Source: Takakia lepidozioides (taxonomy: Eukaryota; Streptophyta; Takakiopsida; Takakiales; Takakiaceae). From it: a stretch of DNA of 64,000 bases. How positions within the stretch are numbered: the stretch's first letter is position 1; every line of letters begins with the position of its first letter. The stretch lies in contig CM060733.1 in the NCBI GenBank assembly GCA_030704615.1, forward strand, positions 10,416,001-10,480,000, read 5' to 3'. The translations under genes were made by a program, and so were the position numbers. This document shows, one piece after another, positions 22,486 to 33,422 of the stretch. Below the pieces are notes generated by a model. It made no database searches and had not been told where the DNA came from. It saw nothing but the letters and a program-made list of their open reading frames with translations.

Positions 22486-23567
22486 TAGCCTTTATGTTAA
22501 GACCAGGAGGTCCGTATTCCCAATCTGAAGCCAAGATCTCCATGATATTTTCAATTAAGTGTAATGGTTGATCCTGAGCATACAATGACCAGTCCAACAA
22601 ACGTTGACACTGCCCTCGCAAAGCTGTCATCCACTGGTTCCGAGCAGGACCTTCAGGGTTTCCAAGTTCATAACAAGAAATGAAAAATTTCCTCCTCCCT
22701 TATACAGCCACATTCTGAGCAGCCTGGTCTCTCAGATCTTTTGCAAGTGCCCTTCTTTCCCTCCTTAAAGCATTTTTGCATTCTATAGGAGTCACACCTG
22801 ATGTCCCCCCAGGAGTAAGGCTGGAATCCTGCAAGGTTTCAACAGGACCTTGCATGTTACCACCTTCACTCTGTTGGGGCTGGACTGTTGTCTCCCACCC
22901 CACAGGATGATGCGGAGCAAATGCATCCTCGGTCTGTTTCAGAATGCCTTTCCCTTTCAAGATATTAGGTGTACATGGAGATGTTGGATAAAGAGGTGGC
23001 CGCGGTGCAGTGAAGCTCGAAGGTGCCGGCTGTTGTACTCCACTGTAGTTGGATCCTGAAGGTTGGTGGCCACCATACTGGACCTGCCCCTGGTGTGGTC
23101 TTGCAGGGCTGGTAGGATAGAGGGAGGAAGTAGGTTGGTTGTACATAGGCCGAGGAGGATACATACTATGGGGATGCATTCCATAATGGTGGTAAATGGA
23201 ATACCCACCTTGACTAGGATCATGCATTGGAGCGCCTGCAGGTGGAGCAATAGAAATTGTAATTCTGGCACTGAGGATCATTGTTTGGAGGTTGATAGTG
23301 AGGATACGGCATGTGCCCATGCAGATTATACCCTGACATGGCAGGATACTGCGGGTACATAAGCGGATACGAGGGATGAGCCGACACTGGTGGATACAAG
23401 GGAGCTGGAACGTCAATCTGTGGAGTGGGCGGGGCTGGTTTTTCGTAAGTTGGAACAACCGCGCCACTCATCACAGCAGTTGGTGCACACTTTGCTAGAG
23501 TAAGAGACTTATGCTCGTTCGCATCCTTCCCTCCAATTCCCTTCCTTTTTTTGACTGAACTCTGCAC
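22486..23567 (-). CDS. Unrecognised Pro/Tyr-rich protein gene, convergent with the transposase
   Basis: On the minus strand, 23567-23220 encodes a low-complexity stretch (PPTPQIDVPAPLYPPVSAHP, YPQYPAMSGYNLHGHMPYPH). This continues after a frame change near 23230 into HDPSQGGYSIYHHYGMHPHS and PTSSLYPTSPARPHQ, and ends with a basic helix (ECKNALRRERRALAKDLRDQ). A likely donor (GCT|GTATAAG) near 22715 and an acceptor near 22640 lead to a helical tail (WMTALRGQCQRLLDWSLYAQ). The Pro/Tyr/His-rich part looks like a disordered nuclear or RNA-binding protein. It may be a host fragment captured by the MULE or part of another element. The frame change means it could be broken. No family is recognised. 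Confidence 0.4.
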
Positions 23568-23757
23568 ACATTGCTCAACATAAACATGAGAAACGATACC
23601 ACCATACTACTAGGGATGGCAAACCTAGTGGGTAAGCCAAGCCCAAAGGCCTATGCAAGAAGACCCTGTCAGTCAGACCTGCCTATAACAGTGAGGAGTC
23701 TTCTAAAGAATGGAAGGGTACAGTGGAAATAACTGTCTACAATCCAAGACAACCCTG

Positions 23758-24060
23758 AAAAACTGGAGTACATCACAAAGGGGTACAACGTGCCCATTAG
23801 TTCTTCTGAGATTGCTGAAGCAATAGAACATCTAAAGGGCTATAAAGCTGGTGTGTCTGATACGATTGTCAAGCCTGGTGTGATCATATGGTAGATGCCC
23901 TTGCACTCCTCTTTGACCTTATTTGGAAGACTGAAATGATACCCTTTCGCTGGAGAGAGGGTGTCAGTGTCAATCTGAGGTGACAGATGACAGCCTGGGA
24001 ACTACCGTAGCATTACACTTCTTACCACAGTTTGCAAGCTGTTCTGTAGGATAATAAGCA
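23758..24060 (+). pseudogene. LINE reverse-transcriptase fragment
   Basis: It contains ISSSEIAEAIEHLKGYKAG, the same block as ISPSEIVEAIEHLNGYKAGG in the LINE at 29.3-29.9 kb. This is the start of the LINE reverse-transcriptase domain (…KAxGPDGI…). Several stops and shifts follow. It is a dead fragment nested in the MULE. Confidence 0.6.
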
Positions 24061-24429
24061 CCCATCTTGAGGTTGATTTGGAGTCTGGAAGTGTTTTCCA
24101 TGAAGGTGAGGCAGGCTTCCTGGGGGCTGTGTCAACCATGTCCCTGAGCTGGCCTATTCAAGGAAGGAAAAAGAAGGAAACCTCTAAGGAAACCTCTGTC
24201 CTAGAACGACACCTTCCTTCTACAAAGGTTTCCTTCCTTGACATCTTATGGTGCACGTGCTGACATGCTCTCTTTGAGCACCAAAAGCTGAATGGATTCT
24301 AAAGTTTTAGCATGATTGGAGTTGGCCAACCCACATGGCAGTTGTGTACTCCAAGGCTTGATAAGGCGTGATCTCTTCATAAGTGCTGGTATGGCGGCAT
24401 CACCCACCTGTAACAAATCTCTTGCTTTC

Positions 24430-24723
24430 CTAATTTTTAAGGGGCTGATAAACGAAAACATTGAAGAGCAGCGGGGAGAGGGTACAACCTTGATCTACAC
24501 CTTGGTCAATGTCAAAGAAATTAGACTTCTCGCTATTGACCACAACACAAACTTTGGTGTTCGCATGCATGTTGTGAACCATTCTCCATATCTTTCCCCT
24601 GACCCCAGAAGCTGTAGAACAACTGACGTGGCTGCTCAGGGCGAGTTTGGAGTACCAGCCTTGAGCTCTCAACATGATGAGTTCAAGGTCAGATGGTACA
24701 GTCAGCTGAATCGCATGCCTCAT
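24430..24723 (-). pseudogene. LINE reverse-transcriptase fragment
   Basis: The minus strand encodes KIWRMVHNMHANTKVCVVVN, then FFDIDQGVDQGCTLSPLLFN. QGVxQGCxLSPLLF is the characteristic LINE reverse-transcriptase motif just before the YADD region. No YADD box follows, because the fragment ends. It is in opposite orientation to the neighbouring fragments. Confidence 0.65.
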
Positions 24724-25019
24724 ACCAGCGACCCTATGATAAATACCTGAATATTAGGAAGGAAGAACTCACCCTGCTAGATGAATCTGACGTGGAGGCT
24801 GAAGTGTCTAAGGCCATGTCAAAAGCATGAAGAATGTCCGAACAAAACAATGTTAGGCATAAACTTCCCTGAACTCGTTTCCAGTTTGTGACATGGGTGA
24901 GGACTTTGAGGATGATCTGAAGGGCAGACCTACCCTTGGCACTAGACTGAAAATTTAACCTTAGGATGGGGAGTCTACCTTTGAACAATAAACAGATGCA
25001 GAGAGGAAAGGGAGATTGT

Positions 25020-25421
25020 CAATGCTCACTGGTGTGGGTGGCCTGAAGACAATGTCCATTTCCTGATACAAGTCCAGGGTATTCTCATCAGAGAGCGACC
25101 CTCTTCAGGACCATCAAGAACATAGTCCTTGCACCTCTGTTCACCAACTTTCAATATCTCAAGGCTGAGTCTAAAGCGGTGGCCCTGTTGGGGTCTCATT
25201 GCTTGGTAGCCCACATACAACAGATTGATGCTTGTGTGAAGGGCTTTCTAAAAGGAATCTGGAAGCCTAAACTAATGTTTATACCACGGTAAGTCCTACT
25301 ACTAGAGGGAGCCCCTCATGTCTATTCCCTCTTGTTCTGCTGGGCACGGGCAGGGTCTGTGGCCACAAGGCTATGATAAGCAACTTCTCAGGAGTGCATT
25401 CTCTCTCTCTCTCTCTCTGAA
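25020..25421 (+). repeat. LINE 3' end, 5'-truncated
   Basis: A decayed C-terminal LINE coding part is followed by TAAGTCCTACTACTAGAGGG, CTGTGGCCACAAGGCTATGA and a perfect TCTCTCTC tail near 25400-25421. It is the same family as the copies at 28.4, 29.1 and 5.1 kb. A LINE endonuclease fragment starts directly after the tail. Confidence 0.6.
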
Positions 25422-25428
25422 AGTCTCG

Positions 25429-26318
25429 AGGACGAAGGACCTCTTTGTGGGTTGTGTTTACATGCCCACAGAGGGGACCCTTAGTGCTGATGCAGACAAA
25501 GCCTTCGAAGATGTAAAGCTGGACTGTGCTTCGTTCCTTGCCAAAGGTCAGGTGGTGCTATTGGGTGACTTCAATGCCTGGGTGGGCAAAGGGCTCCATC
25601 AGGACGATATCATTGGACTTTTTGGTGAGGACAAACTGGCAGACGGTTAATTAATTGGCTAGAAGAGCTTCAGCTTTTGACCTTGAATAACAGGACAAGA
25701 GGTGACCAAGTGCAATGGACTCGTGAGAAATCCCAAACTAGGGAACGTTCCATTGTGGATTATATCATAATGGACAAAAATTTGTTCCCCCAGTGTGCCA
25801 ATGTGTTGATCGACAGAACTGATATTGGTACCTTTGACCAGTTCCTAGTTTGGACTGAGATCAAAAGGTGTTTTCCCAACACCAAGAGATCTGTGAAACA
25901 TTCGATTCGGAAGTGGCGCATAGAAAAACTCCATAATGAGGAGGTCAAGGCTGAGTATGTCCAGGCCTTGCAAGAGGCTCTCCCTCATTTTGTCCAATCG
26001 CTCCAAGAACTTCAGTCTCGCTCTAATAACGCAAGAAATGAAGTCAAAAGAGCAGGGGACTCTTGGGAGAGTTTCGTTTCCTCCATCTGTGTCCCATTGG
26101 CCCTGTGTTCCATCTCCCGTTTCCTCATGTGCATCACCAGTTTGCACCCCATTATCTATAGTTGCAAATGTCTCCCGGAGCATTCTAAGCATGTGAAGAT
26201 TACGATCCAAGGTATCAGGACCACCTGCAAGGCTGGTTTCCGTTCTAAACCCCTCATGTTCGTCTCCAGAGTTTTCTGGCTTAGTACATATCAGACGCCA
26301 CATGTCAATCCACTATAA
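25429..26318 (+). pseudogene. LINE apurinic-type endonuclease fragment
   Basis: Two frames carry the endonuclease signature: FVGCVYMPTEG and VVLLGDFNAWVGKGLHQDD (25318-25650), then, after a frame break near 25650, GDQVQWTREKSQTRERSIVD with YIIMDKNLF (from 25677). GDFNA is the conserved Asp-Asn active-site block of LINE endonucleases, and the S.VDYI block is typical of its end. The part after about 26060 is not clearly LINE. Broken by the frameshift. Confidence 0.7.
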
Positions 26319-26459
26319 GATGGGGAGTTTTTTCATTTGCAATAGTGGATGTGGAACGTGCCATTATACAGCCACGTGGCAATAGGAAAACGGGCATGTA
26401 CAATACTCTACACCTTACAACAATACCGCTACCAGGAATTTGAACTGTTTCTTATAATT

Positions 26460-26723
26460 TCAAAGTATGCATCTGCAAAGGGAAGAGAATCCAGAGATAT
26501 GCACCGGGAGTTCTCGTAAGTTAGGATCTCGCAAGTTCAAAAGCAGATGACGCTTAGCCCGGCCAATGGTTTGCCAGTTCCCACCATGACAGGCATTGCA
26601 TGGACATAGAATTTTCCGAAGACCCAGTCTTCTTGCTCGCGCTTCCTCTAGTTTCCACAATCTGTCATCGTCATGTTCTGATTGTGTCCGCCTTTGCAAT
26701 CGACGGGCAGTAGGAGGGATCAT
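26460..26723 (-). pseudogene. Possible CACTA-element N-terminal Cys-motif exon
   Basis: The minus-strand frame contains LRKILCPCNACHGGNWQTIG followed by RAKRHLL. A CPCxxCH…H pattern near the N terminus is familiar from plant CACTA (En/Spm) transposon proteins. A CACTA-type end candidate, CACTATAAGATGGGG, starts at 26311, but no matching partner end was found. Low certainty. Confidence 0.35.
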
Positions 26724-27031
26724 CTTGGCGAGTGAGTGAGACTCGTCAGGAAATGGAGACCCAAATAGAGTGTCCAGAAGTTACACCAGGGCGCAAGCCT
26801 ACAACGAGGGAGGTAGAATGAGCAAAGCGTCAAGCGGAGAACAAGGCATTCTTCGCACGACTGAAGATCTACGACATTGCAAAGAGGTCCGAACTTCCGT
26901 TTTTTTTCATATCCCCTACCTAGCCCTAGCCATGAAACCGCATTAAAAGCTCCAAACCTACAGAGAGGATATGTTAGGGTTTTGCAGCTGCTGACTTTGT
27001 CTTTCTTCTTCTTTGCAGCGTCGAAGAGAGC

Positions 27032-27343
27032 TTGAATCGCCCTAAACGCCTCGTTGAGGATATCCTCAAACACACAGGTCCTCCTCGCCGAAGTCACAGA
27101 GTTCAACCCCTGCACTCTGCAATGTCACAACAGGAGAAAGAGGTAGAGCAAGAGGAGGAAGTGCAGGTTCAAGCGGAGTCAGACACAGAGGAGGCACGAG
27201 AGCAAGAATTGCAGCGAGACCAAGATTATGCCGCACATGAAGACTTGAATGAGACCAGCTCGGAGTCAGAGATGGAAACGATGAAAGAAGCCCCAACAAA
27301 GACAAAGCGCGCAAAGCACCCTGCAAACTCCCCAACCCACTAG
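27032..27343 (+). CDS. Unrecognised acidic, Glu-rich open frame
   Basis: About 100 aa, very rich in Glu and Gln (QQEKEVEQEEEVQVQAESDT), ending in a short basic tail (KTKRAKHPANS). The upstream sequence has an acceptor-like TTTGCAG at about 27013-27019, so it may be an exon. It lies in the middle of the MULE among LINE fragments. No family recognised; it may be part of a nested element. Confidence 0.25.
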   Translation: MNRPKRLVEDILKHTGPPRRSHRVQPLHSAMSQQEKEVEQEEEVQVQAESDTEEAREQELQRDQDYAAHEDLNETSSESEMETMKEAPTKTKRAKHPANSPTH

Positions 27344-28439
27344 CAGGTTTGCGATCTGCACCAAAGTTCTGTCTCCATGTGCATATGAAAGGGCAGTGAG
27401 GGTAAGAAACAATTACAACAGGGTTGTTGGGCATGAGTCTTGCATATGAGTTTGGGTGGGAAAAGGCTCACTGGAATGTCAACTCCAGTTGCTTGCTTTT
27501 TGGCTTGGTTTGGATTGTAATGAGGCCAACAGTTGTGGGGGTCATACTTCTTCTTCAACAAAGCCATATAGATAGTGCAGCACTAGAGGCACTTGAAGTC
27601 CTTACCCCTAAACCCTCCAACATCTCTTTGCCAATTCAACTTGTGGACCATGTGCCTTTGTTTTCAGCAATGTGAGTGTTGGTACTCTTATGGTATGCTT
27701 GACTCTCCTTCATGATGGTATATAAATGTTGCCTCTTTTTCCTTTTTCATCTTGAACCCATAAACTGAGAATAGTGGTTTTGACTCGGTGATTGTCTCTC
27801 ACCAATCCATGGACCAAGAAGAACAACAACATGAACGGTAGTGACAAGCCACTTTGTCAGCTCCCAAAAGTATGGGACATCTGTCACATTGTTGGCTATC
27901 ACTTAAACAAAGAGAGGGGATAAGAATGAAGAAGAAAAAGAAGAGACAAGACAGAGAAGAGAAGGAGGAAGAGATAAAGGGGTAAGTGAAGTCCCTGGGC
28001 TTGCACAAGCTCCCCACTCGATCTCACATATATAAGAGTCAATGTATAGTTATATGTACTCTTACTCTTTATCTTCTTTTCTGTCCCCTCTTTTTTGCAT
28101 TCTCTCTTCCTTCACTATCACAGACACTTGCTCTGGGAAAATGGTAAACCTTCCGCAGCAATACAGTCATAGTGTGGAGGAGGGGCTTGCCAATGTCCAT
28201 TTGTTCCCTTCATGTGTCTCCGATCTGAGGCAAAGAAACGCAGATACATAGGCGCAGACACCACTCTATATAATCTGCACAATGAGTAGCCAGTCAGTGG
28301 TTTCTAAAAACAGACACATGTACTCAATGACCGTTCCCTCTGTGAACAATGGGTGGAATTCAGTCAATACTGGTTACCAGAATCTATAATAGTAGAGGAG
28401 GGTGAAGAATACAACAGGACTGAAGACAGGAAGATAGAC
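27344..28439. other. No gene seen (MULE interior)
   Basis: Short unsupported frames only. Pyrimidine-rich runs near 28060-28120 recall LINE tails but lack the diagnostic CAAGGCTACGG block. Confidence 0.4.
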
Positions 28440-28953
28440 AGAAAGGAAGAAACTTTAAAACATCCACAGGGGCCTAGAGGGCGCATGTAGAAAAGAGAAC
28501 AACAAGAACCTTGGAGAGAGAGATTATACTCATAAGACATTGTTTGCCATAGCCTTGTGGCCATTGACCCCGCGCCCAATTTGAGTGGGAACAAAAGGGA
28601 CAAAACCTACCTCTGTCAGGGGCTGACGTTGGTAGTAAGACTTACCTTCATATTTAGAATTAATTCGGGTTTTCCAGATATCCTCTAGAAATCCCTTCAC
28701 ACAAGCATCAATCTACTGTGTGTGATTGCCCAAAAACTAGGCCTCAGGAGGGCCTGGCTTTTGGCTCAGCCTCGAGACTTTCAAAGTTGGTAAACAGGGG
28801 TACAGACACAATTCCCTTGATAGATTTGAAGAGAGCGTCTCTTTGGTGAGAGAATCCCGGACAATGTATCAGAAAATGAATATTGTCTTCAGATTGCCCA
28901 CACAACGGGCAATTGCACTCTCCCTTTTCTCTCCGCTTCTGTTTGCTGTTCAA
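28440..28953 (-). pseudogene. LINE C-terminal and 3' end, minus strand
   Basis: The minus strand encodes CNCPLCGQSEDNIHFLIHCP, a CCHC-type cluster found near the C terminus of many plant LINE proteins. It is followed by the diagnostic tail: GTCAATGGCCACAAGGCTAT, then ACTTATGAG-type sequence (CTTATGAGTATAATC), TCTCTC, and CCCCTGTGGATGTTTTAAAG with a TTTC-rich end. 5'-truncated. Confidence 0.7.
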
Positions 28954-29083
28954 AGGTAGGCTTCCTGCCCTCTAGTGCCGAGAGTGGGTAGACCCTTGAG
29001 GTCATCCATGATGTCCTCCCCATGTCACAGACTGGAAACAAGTTCAGGAAAGTTTTCTGCCTAACTTCATTTTCATCAGAGAG

Positions 29084-29926
29084 AGAGAGATTGTACTCAT
29101 AAGACGTTGTTTGCCGTAGCCTTGTGGACATTGACCCCGCGCCCAGTTTGAGCGGGAACAAAAGGGACAGAACCTACCTCTGTTAGGGGCTGACGTTGGT
29201 AGTAAGACTTACCTTCATATATAGAATTAATTCGGGTTTTTCATATATCCTCTAGAAATCCTTCTTGTATAGATTGACAATGACGCCCTGTCACCAGCGA
29301 AAGGGGATCGTTTCAGTCTTCTAGATCAGGTTAAAGAGGAGAACTAGGGCCTTTATCATGGGATCGCCACCGTGCTTGATAAGCTCGTTGACAATACCAT
29401 CAGGTCCACCAGCTTTATATCCATTTAAATGTTCAATTGCTTCCACAATCTCAGAAGGACTAATGGGAGCGTTATAAGCCATCGAAATATACTCCAGTTC
29501 ATTAGGGCTGTTTTGCATCATAGGAACAGTTTTTCCAACTGTGTCCCTCCATTCAGTCGAAGACCCCTCACTGTTAGACCTAGAAGTTATGCCAAGGATA
29601 TTGTAGTGAGTTTCAAAGGTTTTGACAATGTCAACCGATGAAGTCACCACTGCACCTTTAGTAGTCTTCAGCGCTTGTACTTGCTGACCGTTTTTCGGCT
29701 TGTACAAATGTTGAAGGGCCAACCAGAATTTCTTGTCATTACCACCATGGTGGTTTGAGTTTATTTCACTGTATAACTTGTCCCAGTATAATTTCTTCTG
29801 AGACCTAACAAGCTGATTGATATCTTTACGGAGACACAGATGGAGTGCCAAAGCAGACTGATGGTGGACTGAAGAGCGATGGTGATCGTGGTGCAGCGAG
29901 TGCCTTACGTTTTGAGCACGAGGCAT
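29084..29926 (-). pseudogene. LINE with internal deletion, minus strand
   Basis: Reading from 29926 it encodes KDINQLVRSQKKLYWDKLYS, KFWLALQHLYKP and the reverse-transcriptase start (IVEAIEHLNGYKAGGPDGIV, NELIKHGGDP…LLFNLI). It then jumps, near 29275, straight to the last C-terminal bases and the family tail (GTAAGTCTTACTACC, then CACAAGGCTACGGCAAACAA and TCTCTCTC). About the middle of the element, including the YADD box, has been lost. The tail is the best match to the LTN1-intron copy at 5.1 kb. Confidence 0.72.
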
Positions 29927-29929
29927 CCA

Positions 29930-30692
29930 GGGCTTTATATGTAGGGAGTTCTTTCTCTCGATTGTCTGCTACCTTACTGCTGTTAAATGCTTGTCAAACC
30001 CATGGTGTGTCAAACACCTTTGTCGATGAACTCCTTACATGGTTAGGAAGACAACTGTTGCCAGCGGACAATTGCCTGCCAAAGTCCCACTATGAGGCAA
30101 AACAACTCATAATGGAACTCGGGCTTCATTACGAGAGTATACATGCATGTCCGAAAGGCTGTTGCTCAGAAGGGAGCTTCAGAATTTGGAAGTTTGTCCA
30201 AAATGTCAGGCACGTCGTTATGTGGTGGGTACGAAGACACTAGTACCTCGTAAGGTCCTTCGACATTTCCCTATCATTCCAAGGCTGCTTCAAATGTATA
30301 AAGCCAAATCCATCTCAGAGTTAATGTCATGGCACTTTAAGAATCGAAGTCAGGATGGCTTGGTTAGGCACCCAACAAACAGCAAGGCTTGGGCCCACAT
30401 TGACCAAAAATGGCCTGAGTTTGCAGCGGACCCCAGAAATCTGCGATTGGGTCTCGCATGGGATGGTGTCAATCCTTACAGTGATAAATCAAACAAATGG
30501 TCAACTTGGCCTGTCATGTTGGTAAACTATAATCTTCCACCCTGGCTGTGTACTAAGCCATTTTTCACGATGTTGGCTTTATTGATTCCTGGACCACAAT
30601 CTGTGGGAAATGACAATGCAGATGTTTATCTGCAGCCCCTGGTGGATGAGCTGAAATTGTTGTGGGAAGTTGGTGTGGAGGCATACCAGTAG
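29930..30692 (+). pseudogene. CACTA (En/Spm) TNP2-type transposase fragment
   Basis: Two frames joined by a shift near 30180. The first has LLLNACQTHGVSNTFVDELL, LLPADNCLPKSHYEAKQLIM and HYESIHACPKGC. The second has CPKCQARRYVVG, KVLRHFPIIPRLLQMY, the strong block DPRNLRLGLAWDGVNPYSDK, STWPVMLVNYNLPPWLC and LLIPGPQSVGN…DVYLQPLVDELKLLWEVGVE. These are the Transposase_21 (TNP2) signature blocks in order. It is cut on both sides: a LINE abuts the 5' side and a stop follows at 30690-30692. Nested in the MULE. Confidence 0.85.
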
Positions 30693-31935
30693 AGGGGAGA
30701 AAGTGGGGCCCTCAGCAGACGAGTTGAAAAGCACTAGTTAAAAAACACTGGCGCTTGATAGGGTGGGGCAAAATTCAGGCTGGGGCGATCATTGATATCC
30801 TGGACGCAGTGTAAAAAAGACAGTTGTGAGTGAAGTACACCCGTCAAAAAAAAACCCTGCTGTCTCAAAAAGGGAGCCAGTCACAAAGAACAAGGCACTT
30901 TGTCCAAGCTTCTCGACATCAAGCAACAATGTGGACAGGGAGGGAGTCATTGGGAACAATTTTTGTAAGGTGGTGAAGAAAACCTTGTCTGAGGATCACT
31001 GGATATTTCTCTAGTACGGTTGGACTAGTAGAGATTGAAATTCGTGCTCAGCTCAACTTCAGACTGTCCCATTGTGAGGGGTCATGGTTGACTGGACAGA
31101 AATGGGATTGACATTTTTGACGCTCACAAATCTTTGAGACGACATGTGGTAGTTTTATCTATAGCTTCTCAAAGCAATTGTTGTACATTGTTGATTATAG
31201 TGTGACATTCTCATAACGATATTGTCGTCAGCTGCATGAGCAGTGCATCTTTTTGGATTGCTGGTTCCCGAAGGGATTATATGTGACAGGACAGAGGGCA
31301 AGTTATAGTCAATAGTTGCAAGCAGTGTTCAATATTGAAGAGAATTCTATGCCCTTTCGGTTCTGCCGATCTCCTTCTCATTTTACTTGAGGTTGTCTAT
31401 TTTGAGAGCTTTGATGTTTGGATGAAAATGCATTTTGGCATCAACTTAAATGGATGGCCTGCATTGGTGGGCATTCAGATTCTAAACGAGCTGGCAAAGA
31501 AAAACTACAAGTCCCACAGCCCTCTACATGCAGACCCCATAACCCTAATAACCTTTTTGAACTTTTAAATTCTCTAAACAAAAGTCTATGTGTTATGTCG
31601 TCCAATGCATGTTGAATAGAGGTGGAAGTCATTTCATCCATCTATCTTCCACCTAGATGGTCAATGTGCCACGCCATATAGTTGCCCCAAATTCCTGTAG
31701 GACATCTCACACTAACCTCACACTCCATGACTCATTTCACACTCATGTCAAATGCCCCATATGCATTATCTTGGTCAACACCTGTTGACCGTATGGGTGT
31801 CATTCGAGTGTGAAATTTGTAACACCATGTGGGTTTTCCTACAATGGTCCAGATAACAGCTTGCCTCCTCTCACATGGGTGTAAGAGGAGCTGTTCAAAG
31901 TGCTAGGTGTGAACTATGGGTGGTGTTGGAAAAAC
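30693..31935. other. No gene seen (MULE interior)
   Basis: Short frames only. 31700-31850 is rich in TCACACT/TGTGAGA-like words, which could be CACTA subterminal sequence, but no end could be assigned. Confidence 0.35.
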
Positions 31936-33307
31936 CAGTTTCTGTAGTAGTGGTTGTCTGCTGACCAAAGTCTTGTGAACTCGTCTGAGCAGACTTGTGT
32001 GTAGTCTCTTAGGCAGAGTATTGTGGAGTCTGCTGGAAGGGATTCTCAGACACAGGAGCAGACTCATGGGCAGTCTTGCAGTTACTCTGTTGGGCGTTGG
32101 TAAATCCTCAATATCCATCATCCTGTATGACTTTTGAGCTTAGCCATGTCTTCGTTCGTTCACTGGCAAGAGTCATCGATGAATTTGAAGTGAGCGAACC
32201 AATCTGTAGACCAGTAAACCGCATCATAGACCTTACAACAAAATCCGATGAGGGAAGTCCAGCAAACCCGGCCCTACATGTCTCTGATTGCACCCTTCCC
32301 ACCGCTTTCAACCCTGAGTCTATTCTATCAGCAGACCCTCAAAACTTACTTGATGGTGAAATTGATAGTCTGCTGGTGTGCCTACAAGACCAGAACCACT
32401 GTATGGCAGAGCAGGACAGGCAGCAGATTGACAAAACTACCAATGGGAGTGCACATACGACCAGAGAGGAGACTACCCTGGACACTGTAGAGTACACTGC
32501 CTAGGAGATTTGCCACGAGGGGACTAACCGGGATAAAGGGCAGGACACTGTCCAGCAGACTGCATGGGGAGTTGTCTAGCAGACTAGGCAGGAGACTGTC
32601 GTGGGTGCAGATGGCATTGTTCCGGAGTCTGCCAACGACATTGCCCCAGAGACTACAGATGACTCGTGTGGGCCAAAGTGTGTGGGTGAACTTATCCGGC
32701 GGGGAAAAGTCGATTCTGGCACCATTGACAAAGGGTTGGCAGACATTAAAAAGTTGGGTTGGGCAGATGATGTCCGTTAAAATTGGGTCAAATGCTCAGA
32801 TATCCACTGTTGGTCAGGCCGTTGAATGTGCCACTGTCCCGTTATAACAGACTCAGTAACAAATGTTGTGGGCAAGTCGTGGAGGACAATCTGTGGAGGG
32901 TACTGTTCAGCAGACTCCACTGAGGTCTGCTGCGAGGTCTTCTGGGTCTTCTGGTAAAGCTGGTCGCAATGGGAGGTCATTTTCAGTGTCATCCCGAGTC
33001 TTCTGTTCAGTCTGTTTGCGAGTATCCTGGTCACAGGCGTCTCGAGACTCCACGGTAGTCTGCTGATTTCCCAAGGCAGTCTGCTCCATGACATGTCTTG
33101 TCTGCTCAATTTCCATGCCAATCTGCTGAGACTCCAAACTAGTCTGCTGAGACTGCATAACAGTCCGCTGAAAATCCCCGGCAGTCTCTTGAGACCTCCC
33201 CCCAGCCTGCCGGACCTAGCCAGCCTTACGGACAGTCTCCTGGTTTTCATGACCCTGCATAGCCAGGACAACCTTTCTAGCAGCCCTAGCAAGGGAGTCG
33301 AAAGCAC

Positions 33308-33388
33308 TCAACATGCGATTTCCAGGTCCCGCTGTCCGCCCTGCATGGAACACAAAAAACGATATAAACACATACGGTTGAGGATTGA

Positions 33389-33422
<34 letters not shown>

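Noticed and set aside
26310-26348. CCACTAT…ATAGTGG palindrome as a complete CACTA mini-element
   Set aside because: Only 39 bp with 7-bp arms and no 3-bp target duplication; kept only as a candidate single CACTA end.
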